From the NCBI GenBank assembly GCA_017848205.1, contig JAGDDO010000251.1:1-8604 (forward strand): DNA of 8,604 nucleotides. The letters run 5' to 3'. Within the stretch, counting starts at the first letter, position 1. Each line of letters begins with the position of its first letter. Under the pieces are notes generated by a model, which did not search any database, was not told where the DNA came from, and worked only from the letters and a program-made list of their open reading frames with translations. Positions 1 through 5,747 of this stretch are shown here, piece by piece. This DNA comes from Oscillospiraceae bacterium (lineage in GTDB: Bacteria; Bacillota_A; Clostridia; Oscillospirales; Ruminococcaceae). Both the position numbers and the translations under genes were made by a program.

Positions 1-1869
1 CTCAACCTTGTCCTTCATAACAACGAAATTTGTCTTTGAATCAACCACGCTGTCTTCAGGGCTTGTTACTGTTGCTACAGATGATTCAACAACGCCGTCA
101 ACGATCTTAAACTTTACGTCTGCTGTTACCTGATATCCGTCAGGAGCTGAAACTTCCTTGAGTCGGTATTCACCGTCAGGGAGTTTTCCGAAAACTGCAG
201 GAGTATTTGTTGATACCCACTTTATAGTAGTATCGTTGTCTTCGAGTTCGAACTTTGCATCGCCTGATTTTTTAACATCAGTGAGCTTGATGTTCGGAGT
301 CTTTGATGACTTTTCGAGTGTGAGTGTGAGTTCTGCACCCGGAAGTTCCTTTTCATTTGTTACATCGACCTTGCTGATGGTAACTTCAGAAGGAGCATCG
401 ATCATTTCGACCGGTGTTTCAACCTTTCCGTCTGTAACAGTGAATGAAACTGTTTCTGCATTTACTGTATATCCGTCAGGTGAAGTGAGCTCTGTGAGTT
501 CGTAGTCACCGTCAGGGAGCTTTTTAATAGTTGTTGATTTTTCACCTGAAGTAAATGTTACCTTATCCTTTTCAGCCTTTACTGTGCTGTTGTTCGGAGA
601 AGTAACTTCTGAAAGATCTGCATCCTTGTCCTTAGGTGTGATAACAAGAACTGCGCCAGGGATCTCAGGACCGCCTGTTATTTCTTTCTTGCTTACAGTG
701 ATCTCGCTTACCGGTGTTTCCGGTACAGTTGTTACCACCTTTTTAGGCGGATTGAAAGTTACGCTTCCAGCCTGAATGCCGAATGCCTCAGCAGACTTTG
801 CAATGGTAGAACCTGAAACGTGTCCGCCGAGCTTTCCTGAAACATTTGCGTTCGGTGCGAGCACACTGCCCTGGATAGAACCGGTATACTCAACATTTTC
901 AGCATCCGGAACATTATAGAGAATATGTCCGCAGAGAAGCATGTTATCGTTGAACGTGCCGTCTTCCTGTCTGGAATCCTGCTGAACGTTCTTCTTGTCG
1001 GTAACTACTATCTGTCCGCCGGCATCCAATACAGGTTTGCCGTCATTGCCCTGTTCATACTGAACAAATTCAAGTGAATAGTGCGGCATTGCAACATCAC
1101 CTGAACCCGGAACGTTAATGAACACGTACTGATCCATGATATTGCCCGGAACGTAGATCTGAATGAAGTTAGCGTTTGAGAACGCTTCCCACTTGTCAGC
1201 CGGGATGTTGAAAACATTCACACCGTCTTCAGTACCGATGAGTTTGTAGGAACCCCACTCCTCTTTCAGCTCACCTGTCTGATCGTAGCCCTTGATCTCG
1301 CTTGACAGCTGTTCAACCTTCTGGAATTCAGCGTCAAAATCGATAAGGTCATCAGCAATGTAGAAATTCTGAAGATGCTGTGAATAGTCATCTCTGTTGA
1401 TGTCCGTGTCGGAAGTTACCGCAAAAATTCTTCTGTCCGCCCCGTTAGCCGGACTGGTAAGGATCTGTTCGATCTTACCTCCGCCTGTGATAACAGTTGC
1501 CCCTTTTCCCGTGTACTTACTTCCTATGTCGTATGTACCTCTTTCGTTCTCGATACCCTTTCCGGCAGCAACCCTGCCTTCGATATCCGCTGAATCGAGC
1601 GGTATCGTGAACTTGTCCTTTACGAAGATCGTAAAGTCACCGGCCATGCCGAGAAACTTGTCTTCGGCATCCGGCACGTCAAGAAGTTCTGCTTTTTTCT
1701 GCGCATTGCCTGTCACATTTTCGATCTCACTGATCGAGTCAGCTCTGTCTGCGTAAACGCTTAGTGAGCTGCCAAGTGTTGTGAAAGACATGAACGCTGC
1801 GGTCAGCGCACTCAGAAAACGCTTTTTCTTCTTGTCTGCGTTTCGGATCTCTTCAATCACATTAACCAC
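1..1869 (-). CDS. Exported choice-of-anchor A surface adhesin with CnaB/SpaA-like repeats (3' end missing)
   Basis: The frame is open from the GTG at 1869 to the left edge, giving 623 residues with no stop. GTG is chosen because GGAGG (1879-1883) lies 9 nt upstream; an in-frame TTG at 1875 is only 3 nt from it. Residues 9-40 form a signal peptide: a basic KKKKR stretch, a hydrophobic core and a likely cut after VYA. Residues 72 to about 375 match the choice-of-anchor A (collagen-binding-like) family, with LGMAGDFTIF, DIEGRVAAG and, near the end, GSVLAPNANVSG. Two beta-sandwich repeats follow (about 388-492 and 496-620), each with LPDG(D/E)Y and PDGY signatures. Each holds a Lys-Glu-Asp set (K394/E460/D491 and K500/E572/D620) placed as in CnaB2 domains that form isopeptide bonds; bond formation is inferred. 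More repeats and a wall anchor probably lie beyond the edge. Likely role: surface adhesion. The ligand is unknown. Confidence 0.88.
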   Translation of the reverse strand, partial: MVNVIEEIRNADKKKKRFLSALTAAFMSFTTLGSSLSVYADRADSISEIENVTGNAQKKAELLDVPDAEDKFLGMAGDFTIFVKDKFTIPLDSADIEGRVAAGKGIENERGTYDIGSKYTGKGATVITGGGKIEQILTSPANGADRRIFAVTSDTDINRDDYSQHLQNFYIADDLIDFDAEFQKVEQLSSEIKGYDQTGELKEEWGSYKLIGTEDGVNVFNIPADKWEAFSNANFIQIYVPGNIMDQYVFINVPGSGDVAMPHYSLEFVQYEQGNDGKPVLDAGGQIVVTDKKNVQQDSRQEDGTFNDNMLLCGHILYNVPDAENVEYTGSIQGSVLAPNANVSGKLGGHVSGSTIAKSAEAFGIQAGSVTFNPPKKVVTTVPETPVSEITVSKKEITGGPEIPGAVLVITPKDKDADLSEVTSPNNSTVKAEKDKVTFTSGEKSTTIKKLPDGDYELTELTSPDGYTVNAETVSFTVTDGKVETPVEMIDAPSEVTISKVDVTNEKELPGAELTLTLEKSSKTPNIKLTDVKKSGDAKFELEDNDTTIKWVSTNTPAVFGKLPDGEYRLKEVSAPDGYQVTADVKFKIVDGVVESSVATVTSPEDSVVDSKTNFVVMKDKVE

Positions 1870-2113
1870 AATCAATGTCCTCCATTCTATATATTTGGGT
1901 TTTAACCCATAAATATCTCATCGTAACAACCTACCTGATACATAGCTTATATTGCTATTGTCTGTTTCCTGTTTCTGACAAAGCACAGGATAGTTAACAT
2001 CTGAACTTTACACATCATGTCAGCAGGTATTACTGTCAGATATTTTGAATGATCATCTCAGTGAAAAAGCATGTTTTTTACATATTTTTGTATCACTTTC
2101 GATAATAATTGTA
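1870..2113 (-). promoter_or_regulatory. Long structured 5' leader of the adhesin gene
   Basis: About 240 nt separate the predicted transcription start (near 2113) from the GTG start. I see no credible ORF in it, but several inverted repeats. TCTGACA/TGTCAGA (2034-2040 with 1974-1980) could close a large domain. ATAGC/GCTAT forms a small hairpin near 1946-1962. A strong imperfect palindrome at 1891-1916 (ATATTT, two extra bases, GGGT / ACCC, AAATAT) ends 7 nt before the Shine-Dalgarno. I could not match it to a known riboswitch class. It may control translation or mRNA stability; this is inference. Confidence 0.4.
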
Positions 2114-2119
2114 TTTTAT

Positions 2120-2148
2120 ATGATACCACAAAGCGAGCCTTATTTCAA
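2120..2148 (-). promoter_or_regulatory. Predicted sigma-A promoter of the adhesin gene
   Basis: On the minus strand TTGAAA (2143-2148), a 17-bp spacer and TATCAT (2120-2125) form a near-consensus promoter, with a TGn extended -10 directly before TATCAT. Transcription would start near 2113, well upstream of the adhesin start codon. The neighbouring upstream gene ends in a terminator, so this is probably the adhesin's own promoter. Confidence 0.55.
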
Positions 2149-2252
2149 TTAAATTTTGTACCGTTTAAGTTTTTTTCCGAATTCTTGTAACAAATAACCA
2201 AACTGACCGCCCGTTCATTTGTGTTTTTAATTACTATTATAAACGGTCGTTT

Positions 2253-2278
2253 TTTTGTCCGTCGGAGACCGGACAAAA
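2253..2278. other. Perfect 9-bp inverted repeat (hairpin) of unclear role
   Basis: TTTTGTCCG (2253-2261) and CGGACAAAA (2270-2278) flank an 8-nt loop. Neither strand has a U-tract directly after the hairpin, so it is not a classical terminator. Its GTCCG/CGGAC core is shared with the true terminator just to the right, so the two could pair in alternative ways. Confidence 0.4.
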
Positions 2279-2285
2279 GCACATG

Positions 2286-2322
2286 AAAAAACCGGACAGA
2301 TCTGAACCTGTCCGGCTTTTTA
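2286..2322 (-). terminator. Rho-independent terminator after the beta-sandwich protein gene
   Basis: The 8-bp stem CTGTCCGG/CCGGACAG (2308-2315 with 2292-2299) has an 8-nt loop. On the minus strand it is followed by six T (2286-2291). It lies 19-55 bp past the stop of the 274-residue gene. On the plus strand the stem is followed by CTTTTT, so it may work both ways. Confidence 0.85.
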
Positions 2323-2340
2323 AGCGTACATATCCTGTAC

Positions 2341-3165
2341 TTATTTATTGTCGTTATTATCATTCATGAATGTGTTCTTCAGCTCATTTACGATATCATC
2401 CTTCATCGATTTGATATCATTGTAAATGTCTTTTCTTACACTTTTGTTAACTTCGCGCTGAACATCACGCTTTACCTGTCTTGCAAATTCGTTGAACGCT
2501 GCAAACGGATCGTTTGCACTGTTTTCATTTGCCTTGTTTTCAGTCTTGGTGCTGTCGAACTGGCTGAAGAAATCCTTAAAGCCGTCGGAAATGTTCTTGA
2601 ACGGATTCTGTTCATCAGAAGTTTCTGATTCATCGGCTGTATCCTGTCCCTGCGAAGTATTTCCGTAAACAGTCTTATCATCCTTAAGTGAAGCGTAGTT
2701 AGATGCCTCACGTCCCGGAATTATGCTGCACTGAGCGTTCTTCGCAAAGAAGCGGAGCTGTGTATATTCGTTATCTTCTGTAACGAACGGTATCTCGAAA
2801 AGCTGCCAGCCTTCAACTGTCTTGGAGGCTCTTATGTTTCCGTTGCTGAGAACGTACACTCTCTTGTTTTCGAAGTCACCGTTGTACACGATCTGAAGCT
2901 GGCACACTGCCTCGTTTTTAGGGCTGCGTTCGATCTTTACCCAGAAGTAGAAAGTGTACTTCGTGTTCTTTTCAAGAATGAGCTGCTTTGTGCCGATCTC
3001 GGTAACATTCGGAGTCCTGTCGCCGATACAGTAAGCCTCGGAAAGTCCTCCCTCGAAATCAGTCACAAAAGTTCTTTCACCTTTTGAAGACGATGTATCT
3101 GAACAGATACTCCATTCCCTTGCGTTAAAATAGATCTTGTTTTCAGTGTATTTTGTCTCTTCCAT
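2341..3165 (-). CDS. Cytoplasmic protein with a carbohydrate-binding-like beta-sandwich and charged helical tail, function unknown
   Basis: 274 residues from an ATG with AAGGA 8 nt upstream. Residues 1 to about 155 look like a jelly-roll beta-sandwich of the CBM4/9 or lectin-like kind: alternating strands, KYTFYFWVKI, a GW.LFEIPF strand and QLRFFAK. The fold is judged by pattern only. There is no signal peptide and no transmembrane segment, which is unusual for a binding domain in a fibre degrader. Residues about 165-215 are polar and low in complexity (QGQDTADESETSDEQ), probably disordered. Residues about 218-265 form a highly charged amphipathic helix that could be a coiled coil. The gene appears monocistronic, with its own promoter and terminator. 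It could be an intracellular ligand sensor or scaffold, or a protein exported by another route. I do not recognise a named family. Confidence 0.85.
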   Translation of the reverse strand: MEETKYTENKIYFNAREWSICSDTSSSKGERTFVTDFEGGLSEAYCIGDRTPNVTEIGTKQLILEKNTKYTFYFWVKIERSPKNEAVCQLQIVYNGDFENKRVYVLSNGNIRASKTVEGWQLFEIPFVTEDNEYTQLRFFAKNAQCSIIPGREASNYASLKDDKTVYGNTSQGQDTADESETSDEQNPFKNISDGFKDFFSQFDSTKTENKANENSANDPFAAFNEFARQVKRDVQREVNKSVRKDIYNDIKSMKDDIVNELKNTFMNDNNDNK

Positions 3166-3216
3166 TTTGCTGTTCCTTTCCTGCCTTACGGCCTGTGTAC
3201 TTTTTTATATATTTAT

Positions 3217-3244
3217 ATTATACACAATAAAGATTAAAATTCAA
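3217..3244 (-). promoter_or_regulatory. Predicted promoter of the beta-sandwich protein gene
   Basis: On the minus strand TTGAAT (3239-3244), a 16-bp spacer and a perfect TATAAT (3217-3222) lie about 50 bp upstream of the ATG. Transcription should start near 3210. A small GCC-GTAA-GGC hairpin lies between the start site and the Shine-Dalgarno. Confidence 0.6.
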
Positions 3245-3321
3245 TTAAAATGCAGAATTTTTTTCATGAAAATTCAGATATACGGTAAAACCAGCATCAT
3301 TTCCATCCGGAAATACCAAGA

Positions 3322-3347
3322 GGCTGCGGAAGATCTCACCCGCAGCC
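3322..3347 (-). terminator. Hairpin downstream of the dockerin gene, probable weak terminator
   Basis: GGCTGCGG (3322-3329) and CCGCAGCC (3340-3347) form an 8-bp GC-rich stem with a 10-nt loop. It lies 28 bp past the stop of the dockerin gene. On the minus strand the trailing sequence (TCTTGGTATTT) is only partly T-rich, so termination may be incomplete. The position still suits the end of the radical SAM-dockerin unit. Confidence 0.55.
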
Positions 3348-3374
3348 CCAGGATAATTTACATTGTTTTACTTA

Positions 3375-4187
3375 TCACTTTTTTGCGATTTTCTGTTTAA
3401 GTGTAGCAAGATCCACTATGTCTGTCTTTCCGTCATAGTTCATATCCGCCATATCAAGCTGATACTGATCAAGTTTCCTGTCGCCTACAAGATAAAGCGA
3501 AAGCTCAGTCAGATCTGTTACATCCACTTTGCCGTTTCCGTCAAGATCACCGTCAGGTCTCATTGCAACACCGGCAGTCGCGATCAGATTTTCCTGCACG
3601 GTTGTAACAGGCGGAGTCGTGATATCATCAGGCATCGCTACTCCTGCTTCAGGGAGCAGCTCTTCCGGTACTGTTGTCACTGCAGGAGTTGTAAATTCCG
3701 GCGGCATTGCTTCTCCGGCCTCAGGAATGAGTTCTTCTTCGGTTACGAGGTAGTCAGGAACCGGGAATCCTCCTGCCACCGGATACGGCTCCTCTGTCTC
3801 AGTATAGTCAGGCGGCATCATGTCACCGGCCGTTTTGAATATTTCTTCGCTTGTTGTAACCGGCACCGGATCATCTGTGATCTCAGAAGTTTCCGTATCA
3901 TCCGGCATCATAAAGCCCGGACTTGCAGGCATTTTTGTAACTGCCTCCGTTTCCTCAGGGTGCATTACAGCCACACCTGCGGTTCTCTGCAGTACTTCCG
4001 GTTCAGTTTCCGTAACGTCAGGCATAGTCGCCTGTCCTGAAAGCTGGATCGGCTGGTTCTCGCATATGGTATCACCGCCGCAGTTTCCGGGATCTTCCTG
4101 TGTAACTGCATTTACTGATGCACACGCCATCGTTCCCGCTGTTACTGAGGCTATAAGTAAAGATATTTCTTTAGTAAACTTTCTCAT
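3375..4187 (-). CDS. Small exported dockerin protein with AGxxMP repeats and no catalytic domain
   Basis: 270 residues, ATG start with AGGAGG 8 nt upstream. Residues 1-27 form a signal peptide (MRKFTKEISLLIASV core, likely cut after SVNA). A short segment holds the only two mature cysteines, C36 and C42, in NCGGDTIC. Residues 50-212 carry eight degenerate units centred on AGxxMP, rich in Pro, Thr, Asp and Glu. Residues 213-270 are a canonical type I dockerin. Its two calcium loops (DLDGNGKVDVTD and DMNYDGKTDIVD) have Asp/Asn at positions 1, 3, 5, 9 and 12, with V-T and I-V at the positions that usually set cohesin specificity. The dockerin should anchor it to a cohesin on a cellulosomal scaffold. 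No enzyme or carbohydrate-binding domain is present, so it probably acts as a linker, structural or modified-peptide component. It starts 32 bp after the radical SAM gene ends and is probably co-transcribed with it. Confidence 0.92.
   Translation of the reverse strand: MRKFTKEISLLIASVTAGTMACASVNAVTQEDPGNCGGDTICENQPIQLSGQATMPDVTETEPEVLQRTAGVAVMHPEETEAVTKMPASPGFMMPDDTETSEITDDPVPVTTSEEIFKTAGDMMPPDYTETEEPYPVAGGFPVPDYLVTEEELIPEAGEAMPPEFTTPAVTTVPEELLPEAGVAMPDDITTPPVTTVQENLIATAGVAMRPDGDLDGNGKVDVTDLTELSLYLVGDRKLDQYQLDMADMNYDGKTDIVDLATLKQKIAKK
3552..4040 (-). repeat. Coding region for eight degenerate AGxxMP peptide repeats
   Basis: In protein numbering the repeat hearts are at about 50, 70, 89, 120, 138, 157, 181 and 205: SGQATMP, AGVAVMHP, SPGFMMP, AGDMMPP, AGGFPVP, AGEAMPP, AGVAMPD, AGVAMRP. 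Spacing runs from 18 to 31 residues, and the last three units are regular at 24. Acidic-hydrophobic linkers of the type EELIP or EELLP often precede the AG. The older N-terminal units are more diverged, which suggests recent duplication next to the dockerin. Confidence 0.75.
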
Positions 4188-4206
4188 TTGATTGCCCTCC
4201 TTTTAA

Positions 4207-4222
4207 AATCAGTGTTTCCTTA
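4207..4222 (-). repeat. Copy A of a 16-nt word also found at the right edge
   Basis: On the minus strand this reads TAAGGAAACACTGATT. It begins with the TAA stop of the radical SAM gene and lies just before the dockerin Shine-Dalgarno. The same 16 nt occur on the plus strand at 8511-8526. The match stops there. Confidence 0.45.
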
Positions 4223-5254
4223 AGAAACAGATTTGCCGGACCGCTTAGCCGGCTTTTCTTCAGTTTTCATCTTTCTCTGTCGAGATTCCGATATCTGCTC
4301 AAGTGCGGTAAGAATATGCACCTGTTCCTCCATGCACGCTGCCTCCGAAATATCGGTCAGCGTTCCGGTAGTGCCCATCTTCCTGCACGCGCATGAGTTG
4401 CGGCAGTAATCACGTATCTCGCAGCCGTCACATCTTGCCGACATTACCGAATAATCAGGATGCGCCTTTTCAGCTTCCTTTGTCAGTAAGCCGGTGTTCA
4501 CATCGCCGCAGCGGAATCCGCTAAGGTTCTGGAACTGTATGCACGGATAAAAGTTTCCGTCCCAGTTGATGTAGACTTTCTTTTTGCATATTTCACACTT
4601 CGGTCTGATGTTCTCCTTGATAAATTTGCGTTTGGCGGTGAGTTCGTGCATCGACACACCATGCAGATGTCCGAGCTTATCCCACTGTTCCCGCATGAGA
4701 TCGCCGAAACTGTCCGGATCGGCCGGTGAAGCAAATCCGTCAAGTGCTGCAGACACATTTTTCACGCCAAGTCCGCTCAGATGCAGAACGTTGTCGTAAA
4801 GATCCGGCAGTGTCTGTTCAGTGTAGACAAGCTGGATAAGCGTATCTTCCTGATACTTAAGAAGCATCTTCACCTTCTCATCAAGCAGCGCAGGATCGGC
4901 ACCGCGGTCAGCGCAGGTTTTTCCGTCATGTGACATATTTATACGGACATTTTTTCCGCTCTCTTCAAAGCACCATTTTGCGAAATCTTCATCGAGAAGA
5001 GTGCCGTTCGTCGTGATGACGTATTCCCTGCCGTCCTCTATTCTTTCGATGAACTGTTTCACCCTGTCTTTGTAAAGAAGAGGCTCGCCGCCGAAAAGAT
5101 AGACCGTTCCGGCATCGTGACGGCCGTTGATAAAATCTATGATCTTTTCAGCAGTTTCATCACTTATACATCCGAGCTCCGTATTAAGATGTCTTTCATA
5201 ACAGTACCTGCAGTGCAGATTGCACCGGTTCGTTATACTTATAGTGTATTCCAG
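4220..5254 (-). CDS. Radical SAM/SPASM enzyme, probable peptide or protein maturase, with non-standard start codon
   Basis: 344 residues from CTG at 5254, or 345 from ATT at 5257. The usual radical SAM cluster is C11, C15, C18 (RCNLHCRYCYE); GGEP is at 55-58 and ITTNG follows. The C-terminal SPASM region (220-307) has CxxC, a WDGNFYPC segment and the canonical C-x2-C-x5-C-x3-C at 275-288, then C290 and C307, enough for auxiliary Fe-S clusters. The tail is strongly basic. SPASM enzymes typically modify peptides (sactipeptide, ranthipeptide or cyclophane links) or proteins (formylglycine), so this is probably a maturase. The only downstream partner is the exported repeat-dockerin protein, which makes it a candidate substrate; that is inference. 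No ATG, GTG or TTG lies in frame between an upstream TGA and the cysteine cluster. The first such codon is the GTG at 5062, after GGEP, and starting there would give a dead enzyme. A sequencing error at the start codon cannot be excluded. Confidence 0.85.
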   Translation of the reverse strand: MEYTISITNRCNLHCRYCYERHLNTELGCISDETAEKIIDFINGRHDAGTVYLFGGEPLLYKDRVKQFIERIEDGREYVITTNGTLLDEDFAKWCFEESGKNVRINMSHDGKTCADRGADPALLDEKVKMLLKYQEDTLIQLVYTEQTLPDLYDNVLHLSGLGVKNVSAALDGFASPADPDSFGDLMREQWDKLGHLHGVSMHELTAKRKFIKENIRPKCEICKKKVYINWDGNFYPCIQFQNLSGFRCGDVNTGLLTKEAEKAHPDYSVMSARCDGCEIRDYCRNSCACRKMGTTGTLTDISEAACMEEQVHILTALEQISESRQRKMKTEEKPAKRSGKSVS

Positions 5255-5262
5255 AATCCCCG

Positions 5263-5271
5263 CCTCCTTTT
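5263..5271 (-). promoter_or_regulatory. Ribosome-binding site that decides the radical SAM start
   Basis: AAAAGGAGG on the minus strand is a full Shine-Dalgarno. Counting from the end of AGGAGG, CTG (5252-5254) is 8 nt away and ATT (5255-5257) is 5 nt away. No common start codon lies within range in any frame, so this strong site supports initiation at CTG or ATT. Confidence 0.75.
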
Positions 5272-5298
5272 GTTCACATCTTTCTCATATCCACTTTC

Positions 5299-5327
5299 AT
5301 TATACAATGCAGCTTCTGAAAAAGCAA
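5299..5327 (-). promoter_or_regulatory. Predicted promoter of the radical SAM-dockerin unit
   Basis: On the minus strand TTGCTT (5322-5327), 17 bp and a perfect TATAAT (5299-5304). Transcription would start near 5292, leaving a leader of about 37 nt before the start codon. The -35 is weak (TTG only). No second promoter is evident in the 32-bp gap before the dockerin gene. Confidence 0.5.
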
Positions 5328-5643
5328 TACATATATAAAAGGTATAAACGAACGGATATGATATTTATCTCTCTTTATCTTAAATCTGTCCGCGAACCGT
5401 ACAGGTATCTCGCGGTATATGAAAACAGAATACCTCGTTTACGCCTTCTGTCTATACAGACAACGTTCAGAAATTTTTATTACACTTTTTTCAGGATGAC
5501 AATTGTAAATATTCCATGAAGGAAATTTTAGACAGATGAAGACTTTTTCGTGACAGAAAATTCTGTTTATCCGGATGGCCGGAACTTCATTTCCACTTAA
5601 TGACTTTATGCATATTCCACTATAACCGCATAGAAAAATCTAC
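5328..5643. other. AT-rich divergent intergenic region without a convincing gene
   Basis: This lies between the promoters of the radical SAM unit and ychF. I see no supported ORF or RNA gene. It holds several small inverted repeats: CCGCGA/TCGCGG (5390-5395 with 5410-5415), TGTCT/AGACA (5449-5453 with 5458-5462) and ACAGAA/TTCTGT near 5554-5567. None has a terminator-like T-tract, and their function is unknown. Confidence 0.5.
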
Positions 5644-5672
5644 TTGTAAAAACAGGATTTTTATGCTATTAT
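5644..5672 (+). promoter_or_regulatory. Predicted promoter of ychF
   Basis: TTGTAA (5644-5649), a 17-bp spacer and TATTAT (5667-5672) with a TGC extended -10 directly before it. The start would be near 5679, giving a leader of about 70 nt. No other plus-strand gene precedes ychF. Confidence 0.5.
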
Positions 5673-5747
5673 TATAAAGAATGAAATCAAACAGAAAAAT
5701 CATTCTCATAAAGGCAGGGAATGATCATGAAAGGATTTTGACATAAT

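Noticed and set aside
1870..2113. Known riboswitch (for example cyclic di-GMP) in the adhesin leader
   Set aside because: I could not find the conserved core of the riboswitch classes I know; only generic hairpins are visible.
2145..2363. A 72-codon minus-strand reading frame
   Set aside because: It runs through the terminator hairpin, overlaps the end of the upstream gene, has no good ribosome-binding site and is compositionally odd.
3363..4040. A long plus-strand frame opposite the dockerin gene
   Set aside because: It is rich in Arg, His and Cys, as expected for the antisense of acidic, Thr/Pro-rich repeats. The minus-strand gene has a signal peptide, dockerin and ribosome-binding site.
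4121..4125. Lipobox in the dockerin protein (Cys22)
   Set aside because: The residues before the cysteine (GTMAC) do not fit the lipobox consensus, and a normal signal peptidase I site (SVNA) follows.
4234..4256. GCCGG/CCGGC hairpin followed by TTTTCTTC on the plus strand, a terminator look-alike
   Set aside because: It is inside the coding region of the radical SAM C-terminus, and no plus-strand transcript is expected there.
4220..5062. Radical SAM gene starting at GTG 5062
   Set aside because: This removes the CxxxCxxC cluster and GGEP, whose codons are in frame and intact upstream, right after a strong Shine-Dalgarno.
5220..5519. A 99-codon plus-strand frame in the divergent region
   Set aside because: It overlaps the start, ribosome-binding site and promoter of the radical SAM gene and shows no domain or clear ribosome-binding site.
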